A DNA stretch of 64,000 nt, taken from positions 1,061,501-1,125,500 of the forward strand of contig NZ_CP072348.1 in assembly GCF_018127925.1 (NCBI RefSeq), in the 5' to 3' direction. This stretch comes from Prevotella melaninogenica (lineage in GTDB: Bacteria > Bacteroidota > Bacteroidia > Bacteroidales > Bacteroidaceae). The position numbers and the translations under genes are program-made. Each line of letters starts with the position of its first letter. Position 1 is the first letter of the stretch. The notes beneath the pieces were generated by a model, which was not told the origin of the DNA, did no database searches, and was given only the letters and a program-made list of their open reading frames with translations. This document shows positions 18,368-27,317 of the stretch, piece by piece.

Positions 18368-18796
18368 TTAAGCGTTTTTATCGAAATCACGTCTAACAAT
18401 AAACTTTGTCTTAACAGGCAGCTTCTGCGCAGCGAGGCGGAGAGCCTCCTTCGCAATATCAAAGCTTACGCCCTCTACTTCAAAGAGAACACGACCTGGA
18501 GTAACTGGTGCAACCCATCCTGCTGGATCACCCTTACCCTTACCCATACGAACATCGGCAGGCTTACGAGTGATTGGCTTATCAGGGAAGATGCGAATCC
18601 AGACCTGGCCCTGACGGTTCATATAGCGGTTTACTGCTATACGAGCGGCCTCAATCTGACGGCTGTCGATCCACTTAGCCTCAAGTGTCTTGATGCCGAA
18701 TGAGCCGAAAGCCAGCTGTGTACCTCTGTGGGCGTTGCCTTTATTGCCACGTCCGTCTTGAGGTCTTCTATATTTTACTCTTTTTGGCTGTAACAT
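18368..18796 (-). CDS. rplP: 50S ribosomal protein L16
   Basis: L16 helps position A-site tRNA on the 50S. The 142-residue protein begins [20 protein letters not shown] and contains [40 protein letters not shown] and [17 protein letters not shown]. The conserved Arg near position 80 that is hydroxylated in some bacteria falls in the [13 protein letters not shown] region. Confidence 0.98.
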   Translation of the reverse strand: MLQPKRVKYRRPQDGRGNKGNAHRGTQLAFGSFGIKTLEAKWIDSRQIEAARIAVNRYMNRQGQVWIRIFPDKPITRKPADVRMGKGKGDPAGWVAPVTPGRVLFEVEGVSFDIAKEALRLAAQKLPVKTKFIVRRDFDKNA

Positions 18797-18810
18797 GATA
18801 GCTTCTTCTT

Positions 18811-19539
18811 TTAACGGTTATTGTTTCTTCTACGATTACCTCTTCCAGAACGGCCACCATTGTTAGAACGGCCATTACTCTTCTCCTGAGTAAAGTTAGG
18901 AGTAAGATCTACCTTGTTGTAAACTTCACCACGGCAAATCCATACCTTAATACCCAGCAGACCAACCTTTGTAAGGGCTTCTGTCTGACAATAATCGATG
19001 TCTGCACGGAATGTATGCAGAGGAGTACGGCCCTCCTTAAACATTTCCTTACGAGCCATTTCGGCACCGTTCAGACGACCTGTAATTTGAACTTTGATAC
19101 CCTCAGCACCAGCACGCATAGTGTTAGCGACTGCCATCTTGATAGCACGACGGTAAGCAATCTTACCCTCTACCTGGCGAGCGATATTGTTACCAACGAT
19201 GTTTGCATCAAGTTCAGGTTTCTTAACCTCGAAGATATTAATCTGAATCTCCTTCTTGAAAAGGTTCTTCAACTCTTCTTTAAGCTTATCAACATCCTGA
19301 CCACCTTTACCGATAACGATACCCGGACGAGCGGTGCAAATAGTAATGGTGACGAGCTTCAATGTGCGCTCAATGACAATACGGGAAACGCTTGCTTTTT
19401 CCAAACGCTTGTTCAGGTAAGTACGAATCTTGCGATCCTCTACGAGATTATCCCCGAAATTCTTGCCACCGAACCAATTTGACTCCCAACCGCGGATGAT
19501 ACCAAGACGGTTGCTAATTGGATTAACTTTCTGTCCCAT
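18811..19539 (-). CDS. rpsC: 30S ribosomal protein S3
   Basis: S3 is part of the mRNA entry gate. The 242 residues contain the KH-type RNA-binding region ([20 protein letters not shown]) and the C-terminal domain ([20 protein letters not shown]). The tail is rich in Asn, Gly and Arg ([20 protein letters not shown]), a basic extension that differs from E. coli. It follows rplV by 8 bases. Confidence 0.98.
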   Translation of the reverse strand: MGQKVNPISNRLGIIRGWESNWFGGKNFGDNLVEDRKIRTYLNKRLEKASVSRIVIERTLKLVTITICTARPGIVIGKGGQDVDKLKEELKNLFKKEIQINIFEVKKPELDANIVGNNIARQVEGKIAYRRAIKMAVANTMRAGAEGIKVQITGRLNGAEMARKEMFKEGRTPLHTFRADIDYCQTEALTKVGLLGIKVWICRGEVYNKVDLTPNFTQEKSNGRSNNGGRSGRGNRRRNNNR

Positions 19540-19547
19540 TCTACTAT

Positions 19548-19961
19548 TTATTTATCATCATTATTAGCGTCATTCTTTGAATCAACGAAAAGAGTGACGT
19601 GGTTAGAACGTTTGCGGATTCTGTAGCCACGGCCCTGTGGTGCAGGACGCATGCGCTTCATTGTAACGCCTTCATCAACGAAGATCTTAGAGATATAAAG
19701 TTCACCGTCTTCAGCCTTGCGGTCATTCTTTGTCTCCCAGTTGTTGATAGCTGAACGCAGAAGTTTCTCAACGTTCTGAGCAGCTGCCTTCTTGGAGAAT
19801 CTCAGCACGCCAAGGGCACGATTGACCTCCATACCACGAACCATGTCTACTACATAGCGCATCTTACGTGGAGAAGAAGGACAGTCCTTGAGCTTTGCAA
19901 AATACTGGCTTCTCAAAGCTTCTTTACGAGCTTCAGCCTTTATATGTTTTCTTGCTCCCAT
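19548..19961 (-). CDS. rplV: 50S ribosomal protein L22
   Basis: L22 lines the exit tunnel with a long hairpin. The 137-residue sequence has [40 protein letters not shown], and the tunnel loop [20 protein letters not shown]. An Asp/Asn-rich tail ([11 protein letters not shown]) follows. Confidence 0.98.
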   Translation of the reverse strand: MGARKHIKAEARKEALRSQYFAKLKDCPSSPRKMRYVVDMVRGMEVNRALGVLRFSKKAAAQNVEKLLRSAINNWETKNDRKAEDGELYISKIFVDEGVTMKRMRPAPQGRGYRIRKRSNHVTLFVDSKNDANNDDK

Positions 19962-19997
19962 TATATTTTTCTATTTTCTAAATGGATTATGACCTGC

Positions 19998-20267
19998 TTA
20001 CCTCTTATTATTACCAGAGTGACCACCGAAACGGCGTGTAGGGCTGAACTCTCCGAGCTTGTGACCTACCATATTCTCAGTAATGTAAACAGGGATAAAT
20101 TTATTTCCGTTATGAACTGCAACAGTGTGACCCACAAAATCAGGGGAAATCATTGATGCTCTGGCCCATGTCTTAACTACATTCTGCTTACCACTCTCAT
20201 TCATAGCAAGAATCTTCTTCTCGAGTGATACGTTGATGTATGGACCTTTTTTTAATGAACGACTCAT
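19998..20267 (-). CDS. rpsS: 30S ribosomal protein S19
   Basis: S19 binds the 30S head with S13. The 89-residue protein carries [40 protein letters not shown] and the ending [18 protein letters not shown]. It lies in the S10 segment between rplB and rplV. Confidence 0.98.
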   Translation of the reverse strand: MSRSLKKGPYINVSLEKKILAMNESGKQNVVKTWARASMISPDFVGHTVAVHNGNKFIPVYITENMVGHKLGEFSPTRRFGGHSGNNKR

Positions 20268-20289
20268 AATTTACTCTTAATTACTTTGA

Positions 20290-21117
20290 TTACTTCTTGT
20301 TAGCTCTCTCAATAATGTACTTGTTTGAAAGCTTCTTAGGTGCACGAGTCTTAAGACCCTTAGCGTACAAGCCCTTACGTGAACGTGGGTGACCACCAGA
20401 CTGGCGACCTTCACCACCACCCATTGGGTGATCAACAGGGTTCATAACAACACCACGGTTGTGAGGACGACGTCCCAACCAGCGAGAACGACCAGCCTTA
20501 CCAGACTGCTCAAGAGCATGGTCAGAGTTACCTACACTACCTACAGTTGCCTTACAAGCTGACAAAATCTGGCGTGTTTCACCAGAAGGGAGCTTGATAA
20601 CACAATAACTGCCTTCACGAGAAGTAAGCTGAGCAAAGTTACCAGCCGAACGAACGAGCAATGCACCCTGACCTGGACGTAACTCAATGTTATGAATTAC
20701 AGTACCAACAGGAATGTTAGCCAAAGGAAGTGCGTTACCAACCTCAGGTGCTGCCTCAGCACCAGACATCAGTGTTGCACCAACCTGCAGTCCGTTAGGA
20801 GCAATAATGTAACGTTTTTCACCATCAGCATAGTATAACAGCGCAATGCGAGCTGATCTGTTAGGATCATACTCGATTGTCTTCACTACAGCTGGAACAC
20901 CATCTTTCTCTCGCTTGAAGTCGATAAGACGATACTTCTTCTTGTGACCACCGCCCATGTAGCGAACAGTCATCTTACCAGTGTTGTTTCGACCACCGGT
21001 AGAACGTTTACCGTAAACGAGAGACTTCTCTGGCACGGATGCAGTAATATCCTCGAACGTGCCAATAACCTTGTGTCTTTGTCCCGGAGTAACCGGGTTT
21101 AATTTACGTACTGCCAT
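20290..21117 (-). CDS. rplB: 50S ribosomal protein L2
   Basis: L2 is a universal protein close to the peptidyl-transferase centre and needed for subunit joining. The 275 residues contain [20 protein letters not shown] and the C-terminal [20 protein letters not shown] with the conserved His of the HPMGGGEG loop. It follows rplW with a 7-base gap. Confidence 0.98.
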   Translation of the reverse strand: MAVRKLNPVTPGQRHKVIGTFEDITASVPEKSLVYGKRSTGGRNNTGKMTVRYMGGGHKKKYRLIDFKREKDGVPAVVKTIEYDPNRSARIALLYYADGEKRYIIAPNGLQVGATLMSGAEAAPEVGNALPLANIPVGTVIHNIELRPGQGALLVRSAGNFAQLTSREGSYCVIKLPSGETRQILSACKATVGSVGNSDHALEQSGKAGRSRWLGRRPHNRGVVMNPVDHPMGGGEGRQSGGHPRSRKGLYAKGLKTRAPKKLSNKYIIERANKK

Positions 21118-21124
21118 TTTTTAT

Positions 21125-21469
21125 TTAAATATTGCTGTAAAAATCGATTGAATCGCCATTCTTCAAAGTGACGATAGCCTTCTTGAATGCGTTCTTCTGT
21201 CCCTTAACGAGACCAGCCTTGGTATAACGTGCCTGACGCTTACCTGCGTAACGAATCGTATTCACATCTACTACTGTAACGTTGTACAAAGCCTCAACTT
21301 CTTTCTTAATCTCAAGCTTGTTGGCCTCAGGCTTAACGATAAAACCATACTTTGGCTGAGCCAAAATAGTTCTCTTCTCACCCTTGTGCTTTACAACCTT
21401 ATCCTCAGAAGACTTGTCAGTCAACTTGGTCATCTTCTCAGTGACCACTGGTTTAATGATAAATCCCAT
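21125..21469 (-). CDS. rplW: 50S ribosomal protein L23
   Basis: L23 is the main docking site for trigger factor and SRP at the tunnel exit. The 114-residue sequence has IIKPVVTEKMTKLTDKSSED with an inserted charged loop, then KYGFIVKPEANKLEIKKEVE and VTVVDVNTIRYAGKRQAR. The loop makes it slightly longer than the E. coli protein. Confidence 0.97.
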   Translation of the reverse strand: MGFIIKPVVTEKMTKLTDKSSEDKVVKHKGEKRTILAQPKYGFIVKPEANKLEIKKEVEALYNVTVVDVNTIRYAGKRQARYTKAGLVKGQKNAFKKAIVTLKNGDSIDFYSNI

Positions 21470-21491
21470 AATTCTTCTTGTCTCCTAATAA

Positions 21492-22121
21492 TTACTTGGT
21501 TAAGATTTCGTCGATAACCTTCAGAGAGTTCTCTGTGATAACAACTACGTCAGCATTCAAAACTTTGTATGAATTTACCTGAGCAGCTGTCATAACCTCA
21601 GCTTTCTGTAGATTACGAGCCGACAAATATACGTTTTTCTCTACTTCTGGCAAAACAAGAAGAACTTTCTTGCTATCAACTTTAAGATTTTTTGCAATAT
21701 TTACAAAATCTTTAGTCTTTGGAGCATCAAGATTGAAATCTTCAACAACAACGATAGCATTATCCTGTGCCTTATAAGCCAAAGCAGACTTACGAGCAAG
21801 AACCTTTACCTTCTTATTCAGCTTGAAGCTGTAATCACGTGGCTTAGGACCGAATACACGACCACCACCTACGAGGACTGGAGAATTGATATCACCACGA
21901 CGAGCACCGCCGCCGCCCTTCTGACGACCCAACTTACGAGTAGAACCAGCGTGCTCACTTCTTTCCTTTGACTTAGCTGTACCCTGACGCTGATCAGCGA
22001 GATACTGCTTAACTGCGAGATAGAGGACGTGATCGTTAGGCTCAATTCCGAAGATATTCTCGTTAAGAGTTACCTTACGGCCGGTCTCCTGACCTTTGAT
22101 ATCTAATACGTTAATATCCAT
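21492..22121 (-). CDS. rplD: 50S ribosomal protein L4
   Basis: L4 contributes to the exit-tunnel constriction; in E. coli it also represses the S10 operon. The 209-residue protein has the tunnel-loop sequence [20 protein letters not shown], then [20 protein letters not shown]. Its start overlaps the rplC stop by one base. Confidence 0.98.
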   Translation of the reverse strand: MDINVLDIKGQETGRKVTLNENIFGIEPNDHVLYLAVKQYLADQRQGTAKSKERSEHAGSTRKLGRQKGGGGARRGDINSPVLVGGGRVFGPKPRDYSFKLNKKVKVLARKSALAYKAQDNAIVVVEDFNLDAPKTKDFVNIAKNLKVDSKKVLLVLPEVEKNVYLSARNLQKAEVMTAAQVNSYKVLNADVVVITENSLKVIDEILTK

Positions 22122-22735
22122 TACTTCTTAATTATTACGGTTGAACCATTACATCCAGCAACACTACCCTTAACAAGGATAAGATTGTGCTCTGGAATAA
22201 CCTTTAACACCTGAAGGTTCTGAGTAGTTACTCTGTCGCCTCCCATCTGGCCGCCCATGCGCATGCCCTTGAAGACCTTAGCTGGGTAAGAACAAGCACC
22301 AATAGAACCCGGCTTACGTGCGCGGTCATCCTGACCGTGAGTAGACTGACCTACACCACCGAATCCGTGACGCTTAACAACACCCTGGAAACCTTTACCC
22401 TTAGATGTACCTACAACGTCTACGAACTTAGCATTGCTGAACAATTCAACAGTAACAGTGTCACCGAGGTTATACTCCTCGTCAAACTTGAACTCGGCCA
22501 AGTGCTTCTTTGGTGTTGTGCCGGCTTTCTTAAAGTGTCCCTGCTGTGGCTTAGAAGTTCTCTTCTCCTTAGCCTCGCCGAAACCTAACTGAACAGCCTT
22601 GTAACCATCCTTTTCAACGGTTTTAACCTGGGTTACAACACAAGGACCAGCTTCGATAACAGTGCACGGTACATTCTTACCGTCGGCACTGAAAACGGAT
22701 GTCATTCCGATTTTCTTTCCTAATAATCCTGGCAT
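22121..22735 (-). CDS. rplC: 50S ribosomal protein L3
   Basis: L3 nucleates 50S assembly. The 204-residue sequence shows [20 protein letters not shown], the [20 protein letters not shown] loop, the conserved Q in [19 protein letters not shown], and is followed by rplD with a one-base overlap. A 71-base gap separates it from rpsJ. Confidence 0.98.
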   Translation of the reverse strand: MPGLLGKKIGMTSVFSADGKNVPCTVIEAGPCVVTQVKTVEKDGYKAVQLGFGEAKEKRTSKPQQGHFKKAGTTPKKHLAEFKFDEEYNLGDTVTVELFSNAKFVDVVGTSKGKGFQGVVKRHGFGGVGQSTHGQDDRARKPGSIGACSYPAKVFKGMRMGGQMGGDRVTTQNLQVLKVIPEHNLILVKGSVAGCNGSTVIIKK

Positions 22736-22806
22736 TTCAATTAATGATTTTAAAATGAATGTAAATGCTTTTTGTATTAATTTGTTTCTTATTTGTCAAC
22801 AGATGA

Positions 22807-23112
22807 CTACACCTTGATTTCAACCTCTACACCTGAAGGCAACTCAAGCTTCATCAAAGCGTCAACAGTCTTTGCTGTAGAGCTGTAAATATCGATGAGA
22901 CGCTTGAAATCTGAGAGCTGGAACTGCTCACGTGACTTCTTGTTAACGAATGTAGAGCGGTTTACAGTGTAAATACGCTTGTGTGTTGGCAATGGAATAG
23001 GACCGCTAACGATAGCGCCAGTAGCCTTAACAGCCTTCACAATCTTCTCTGCTGACTTATCAACCAACTGGTGGTCGTAAGACTTCAGCTTAATACGAAT
23101 CTTCTGACTCAT
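22807..23112 (-). CDS. rpsJ: 30S ribosomal protein S10
   Basis: S10 is a 30S head protein that also acts as NusE with NusB in antitermination. The 101 residues include [20 protein letters not shown] and [20 protein letters not shown]. It starts 88 bases after fusA and heads the S10 segment. Confidence 0.98.
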   Translation of the reverse strand: MSQKIRIKLKSYDHQLVDKSAEKIVKAVKATGAIVSGPIPLPTHKRIYTVNRSTFVNKKSREQFQLSDFKRLIDIYSSTAKTVDALMKLELPSGVEVEIKV

Positions 23113-23200
23113 GTTTTACTTTTTATTTATTATTGAATATACATAAAGGTAGCTCTCTCATAAGAGTCATTCGCTATGAGAGAGCAAAACCTTACATTAT

Positions 23201-25318
23201 TTACTTAACGAGGTCTGAATTACCCTTCAACTCATCAAGAATCTCCTTAGCGAGAGTGCTTGATACTGGTGAGTGGTGATCATACTCCATAGAAGAAGTA
23301 GCACGACCAGAAGTAATAGTACGAAGAGCTGTTACATAACCGAACATCTCTGACAATGGTACCATAGCCTTAACGATACGAGCACCGCTACGAGCCTCAT
23401 CCATACCCTGTACAAGACCACGACGCTTGTTCAAGTCACCGATAACATCACCCATGTTCTCCTCTGGAGTAACAACCTCTACCTTCATGATAGGCTCCAT
23501 AAGAACAGGACCTGCCTTAGGACAGAGAACCTTGAATGCCTGGTGAGCTACGAGCTCGAATGACAACTGGTCAGAGTCAACTGGGTGGAAAGAACCATCA
23601 GTCAAAGTAACCTTAAGACCAGTCATTGGGAAACCACCGAGTACACCGTTGCCAAGACAATCCTTGAAGCCCTTCTCTACTGCAGGAATGAACTCCTTAG
23701 GTACGTTACCACCCTTAACAACGTTGATAAACTGCAAGTCGCCCTCCTCGTAGTCCTCGTCCTTTGGCTCGATAGTTACGTCGATACAAGCGAACTTACC
23801 ACGACCACCAGACTGCTTCTTATAAGTCTCACGGCTCTGAGCTGCCTTAGTAATAGCCTCCTTGTAGTTAACCTGTGGCTTACCCTGGTTACACTCTACC
23901 TTGAACTCACGCTTCAAACGGTCGATAATAATATCGAGGTGAAGCTCACCCATACCAGAGATAATGGTCTGACCACTCTGCTCATCAGTACGAACGGTGA
24001 ATGTTGGATCCTCCTCAGCAAGCTTAGAAAGACCGTTATCGAGTTTAGCAACGTCAGCCTGGCTCTTTGGCTCAACTGCGATAGAGATCACAGTGTCAGG
24101 GAAGGTAATAGACTCGAGGATAATTGGTGCATTCTCATCACAGAGAGTATCACCAGTACGAATATCCTTGAAACCTACACCAGCACCGATATCACCTGCA
24201 TCGATTGACTCCATAGGAATTTCCTTATTAGAGTTCATCTGGAACAGACGGCTGATACGCTCCTTCTTGCCAGAACGTGTATTGAATACGTAAGAACCAG
24301 CAACAACCTTACCTGAGTAGACACGGAAGAATACCAAACGGCCCATGAATGGGTCAGTAGCAATCTTAAATGCCAAAGCAGATGTAGGCTCGCTCTCACT
24401 TGGCTTACGATCCTCTTCCTCCTCTGTATCTGGATTAATACCAACGATAGCTGGTGTATCCAATGGAGAAGGCAAGAAAGCACAAACATAATCGAGAAGA
24501 GGCTGTACACCCTTATTCTTATAAGAAGAACCAAGAAGCATTGGGCAGCACTCCATAGCGATACAACCCTTACGGATTGCAGCAATCAGCTTATCCTCTG
24601 GAATATCCTGTCCCTCAAGGTACATCTCCATCAACTCATCATCGTAGTTAGCTGCACCCTCGAGCAACTTCTCACGCCACTCAGCAGCCTCATCAGCAAG
24701 ATCAGCAGGGATATCCTCAATATCATACTGAGCACCCATAGTCTCATCATGCCACAAGATAGCCTTCATCTTGATAAGGTCTACAACACCCTTGAAGTTC
24801 TCCTCTGCGCCGATAGGAATCTGAATAGCGATAGGATTAGCACCAAGGATATCCTTCATCTGCTGTACTGTCTCATAGAAGTCAGCACCAGAGCGGTCCA
24901 TCTTGTTTACATAACCAATACGTGGAACATTGTACTTATCAGCCTGGCGCCAAACAGTCTCAGACTGTGGCTGTACACCATCAGCTGCAGAATAAGTAGC
25001 AACTGCACCATCAAGAACACGAAGTGAACGCTCTACCTCAGCAGTAAAGTCAACGTGTCCCGGAGTATCAATCAAGTTAATCTTATAAGACTTGCCGAGA
25101 TAGTTCCAGTTACATGTTGTAGCAGCAGATGTAATTGTGATACCACGCTCCTGCTCCTGTGCCATCCAGTCCATGGTTGCAGCACCATCATGAACCTCAC
25201 CAATCTTGTGAGTCTTACCTGTATAAAAAAGAATACGTTCAGATGTTGTCGTCTTACCGGCATCGATGTGTGCCATAATACCGATATTACGAGTCAAATG
25301 TAAATCGTGATTTGCCAT
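23201..25318 (-). CDS. fusA: Elongation factor G
   Basis: EF-G drives ribosome translocation with GTP hydrolysis. The 705-residue protein has G1 [20 protein letters not shown], the switch region [26 protein letters not shown] and NKMDRSGAD, followed by domains II-V ([20 protein letters not shown] near the end). It lies between rpsG and rpsJ, so it is made with the ribosome. Only this fusA is visible in the window; Bacteroidota often carry a second copy elsewhere. Confidence 0.98.
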   Translation of the reverse strand: MANHDLHLTRNIGIMAHIDAGKTTTSERILFYTGKTHKIGEVHDGAATMDWMAQEQERGITITSAATTCNWNYLGKSYKINLIDTPGHVDFTAEVERSLRVLDGAVATYSAADGVQPQSETVWRQADKYNVPRIGYVNKMDRSGADFYETVQQMKDILGANPIAIQIPIGAEENFKGVVDLIKMKAILWHDETMGAQYDIEDIPADLADEAAEWREKLLEGAANYDDELMEMYLEGQDIPEDKLIAAIRKGCIAMECCPMLLGSSYKNKGVQPLLDYVCAFLPSPLDTPAIVGINPDTEEEEDRKPSESEPTSALAFKIATDPFMGRLVFFRVYSGKVVAGSYVFNTRSGKKERISRLFQMNSNKEIPMESIDAGDIGAGVGFKDIRTGDTLCDENAPIILESITFPDTVISIAVEPKSQADVAKLDNGLSKLAEEDPTFTVRTDEQSGQTIISGMGELHLDIIIDRLKREFKVECNQGKPQVNYKEAITKAAQSRETYKKQSGGRGKFACIDVTIEPKDEDYEEGDLQFINVVKGGNVPKEFIPAVEKGFKDCLGNGVLGGFPMTGLKVTLTDGSFHPVDSDQLSFELVAHQAFKVLCPKAGPVLMEPIMKVEVVTPEENMGDVIGDLNKRRGLVQGMDEARSGARIVKAMVPLSEMFGYVTALRTITSGRATSSMEYDHHSPVSSTLAKEILDELKGNSDLVK

Positions 25319-25345
25319 TTCTTTTACCTTATTATAATAACTTGA

Positions 25346-25822
25346 TTAGAATCTGAAGTGAGCAAACGCACGGTTAGCCTCAGCCATACGGTGCATATCT
25401 TCCTTACGCTTATAAGCACCACCCTGGTTATTGAAAGCATCCATGATTTCAGAAGCAAGCTTATCAGCCATGCTCTTACCACCACGCTTACGTGCAAAGG
25501 CAATCATATTCTTCATTGAAACACTCTCCTTACGATCTGGGCGAATCTCTGTTGGTACCTGGAAAGTAGCACCACCAATACGGCGGCTCTTTACCTCTAC
25601 CTGTGGAGTGATGTTATCGAGAGCCTGCTTCCACACCTCAAGTGGAGACTTCTCTTCATCCTTCATCTTACCGCCTACGATATCGAGGGCTGCATAGAAG
25701 ATTTCGTATGAGGTATTCTTCTTACCATCATACATCAAGTGATTTACGAACTTTGACACCTTCTGATCATTAAACTTTGGATCTGGAAGGACTACACGCT
25801 TCTTTGGTTTTGCTTTTCTCAT
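25346..25822 (-). CDS. rpsG: 30S ribosomal protein S7
   Basis: S7 nucleates assembly of the 30S head and contacts E-site tRNA. I chose the start at 25822 ([20 protein letters not shown]), which gives the usual 158 residues; the open frame runs 25 codons further upstream into leader sequence that does not match the family. The sequence [16 protein letters not shown]-like region (as [20 protein letters not shown]) and the ending [13 protein letters not shown] are typical. A 218-base structured gap precedes it. Confidence 0.97.
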   Translation of the reverse strand: MRKAKPKKRVVLPDPKFNDQKVSKFVNHLMYDGKKNTSYEIFYAALDIVGGKMKDEEKSPLEVWKQALDNITPQVEVKSRRIGGATFQVPTEIRPDRKESVSMKNMIAFARKRGGKSMADKLASEIMDAFNNQGGAYKRKEDMHRMAEANRAFAHFRF

Positions 25823-26040
25823 TTTTATTTTAAACTTTAAGTCTGCGGAGGCTGTCGTCTTTCGTTCTTCAACGCCCTCTCTTGGGCATTTACTCAACCT
25901 TTGTGATTACAAATCTCCAGCAAAACTGTTTGTTTTTAGTTGCTTCTTTTTAAAGAGCCTCGGGGCATCGACCATCACCGGCCGTTGCACCTCGGCTTTA
26001 TGGTTTGAAGTTTCTTAGCTGCCTTTAGGCAACTTGAATA
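25823..26040 (-). promoter_or_regulatory. Structured rpsL-rpsG intercistronic leader
   Basis: The gap is much longer than others in the superoperon and is locally G+C-rich. On the minus strand I see a TGCC-taaa-GGCA hairpin near 26015, a longer imperfect stem in which GGTGCAACGGCC can pair with GGTCGATGCCCC around GGTGAT (about 25957-25988), and a GCCC-aagaga-GGGC hairpin near 25880. In E. coli, S7 represses its own synthesis by binding the rpsL-rpsG gap; a similar role here is inference. Confidence 0.45.
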
Positions 26041-26424
26041 TTACTTCTTAGCTGCCTTTGGACGCTTAGCACCGTACTTAGAACGACGCTGTGTACGGTT
26101 GGCAACACCTGCGGTATCAAGAGTACCACGAACGATGTGATAACGTACACCAGGAAGGTCCTTAACACGACCACCACGAACGAGAACAATACTGTGCTCC
26201 TGCAAGTTGTGACCCTCTCCTGGGATATAAGAGTTCACTTCCTTCTGGTTGGTCAAACGAACACGGGCAACCTTACGCATTGCCGAATTAGGCTTCTTAG
26301 GAGTTGTTGTGTAAACACGAACACATACGCCACGACGCTGTGGACAGTTGTCCAAAGCCGGAGACTTGCTCTTGTCTACGATGTCCTTTCTGCCTTTTCT
26401 TACTAATTGTGAAATAGTAGGCAT
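26041..26424 (-). CDS. rpsL: 30S ribosomal protein S12
   Basis: S12 controls decoding accuracy and is the classic site of streptomycin-resistance mutations. The 127-residue protein shows [20 protein letters not shown], the [20 protein letters not shown] region and [32 protein letters not shown]. The Lys residues where resistance commonly arises (in TPKKPNSA and after DLPGVRYH-adjacent loop) appear as wild type. It is the first gene of the superoperon. Confidence 0.98.
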   Translation of the reverse strand: MPTISQLVRKGRKDIVDKSKSPALDNCPQRRGVCVRVYTTTPKKPNSAMRKVARVRLTNQKEVNSYIPGEGHNLQEHSIVLVRGGRVKDLPGVRYHIVRGTLDTAGVANRTQRRSKYGAKRPKAAKK

Positions 26425-26990
26425 AATTTTACTTTTTATTGTTATATATTTATTTTGTTTATTTTCAAACCATTACAAACACAAGTGAAACACTCTAAAA
26501 ACGATATAATTCACTCTGTTGTTTCGGGTTGCAAAGGTACGAATAATCCGTTAAACGACCTAATAATAAGAAAAAGAATAATCTGCCAAACGCTATTCGT
26601 TAACAATAAATAACTTTTTACTTATTATTTAACAGTTCAAAAGAACCCATTCATACCATTTTGGGACTGAAAAACACAACTGACAGAGACCTTTTTCTAT
26701 AATTTTGGAGTGAAAAACACATTCAAAGAAGCTAAATTATGTCATATCTGCTGTAAGAGACATCTGATTCATCTACGGTCATAAAATGACAACAATGAGC
26801 ACTATCCGACATATAACACAGAGTATTTAATGGGCAACAAACACCCTATAAGTCAAACACTTAACATTACATGACAAAGGTTTGTGATTTTACCAAAGGT
26901 GTTCTTTGTTGACTAAAACTAACTCTGCCTCTACAAAACACCAATGTTACCACTTTTTAGTAACCCACTGAATAGTGTTTAGCAGGCTGC
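26425..26990. other. Gene-free stretch between rpsL and the SusC promoter region
   Basis: Besides the rpsL promoter, this divergent region holds two imperfect direct copies of ATTTTGGGACTGAAAAACAC at 26658-26679 and 26702-26722, the second reading ATTTTGGAGTGAAAAACACA. A small inverted repeat (GTTAC...GTAAC, 26946-26964) lies near its right edge. I see no convincing coding frame. Confidence 0.5.
26532..26539 (-). promoter_or_regulatory. rpsL superoperon promoter, -7 element
   Basis: The minus strand reads TACCTTTG followed by CAACCCG, a consensus Bacteroidota -7 box. It lies about 110 bases before the rpsL start, giving a leader of about 100 nt. The -33 site is not a clear TTTG. Confidence 0.7.
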
Positions 26991-27047
26991 GCACATATGG
27001 TGCGGAGCATCAGCACCAATGGTGCTTACGAACAACACCATATGTGC
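26991..27047. repeat. Palindromic repeat cluster upstream of the first SusC gene
   Basis: Outer arms GCACATATGGTG (26991-27002) and CACCATATGTGC (27036-27047) are a perfect 12-bp inverted repeat, and between them AGCACCAATGGTGCT (27012-27026) is itself palindromic around one base. On the minus strand the cluster contains GATGCTCCGCACCATATG, an element also present at 42493. It lies about 150 bases upstream of the SusC promoter. Confidence 0.8.
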
Positions 27048-27203
27048 TAAGCAGCTATACTTAGAAAGAAGACAACCTACTGAAGTCTTGATAATTAGAA
27101 AAAGACCCCTTTTATTAGAAGATTCCCATCTTACTTCATACTGAATCAACATATTTATAAGTGCAACGATACGACTTACCAATGAAAATCACAATTTTTA
27201 GGT

Positions 27204-27235
27204 ATTGTAGTATCATTATTTAAGAAGTATCTTTG
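27204..27235 (+). promoter_or_regulatory. Promoter of the first SusC/SusD operon
   Basis: ATTG at 27204-27207, a 20-base spacer, then TATCTTTG at 27228-27235 fit the Bacteroidota -33/-7 pattern. The -33 region (TTTTAGGTATTGTA, 27197-27210) is identical to that before the TonB receptor at 42725. A leader of about 75 bases follows, with a GGAGG site well upstream of the start. Confidence 0.75.
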
Positions 27236-27317
27236 CGCCACCAAATTCGGCTACACCTTATATAATGTAGTCATTACTTAATATTACTCCTTAGGAGGAT
27301 AACAACAGAAACATTTC

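Noticed and set aside
25823-25897. N-terminal extension of S7 by 25 codons
   Set aside because: The extra residues do not resemble S7; the start at 25822 gives the family length.
26979-27182. Minus-strand 67-codon open frame
   Set aside because: It runs across the palindromic repeats and has no coding character.
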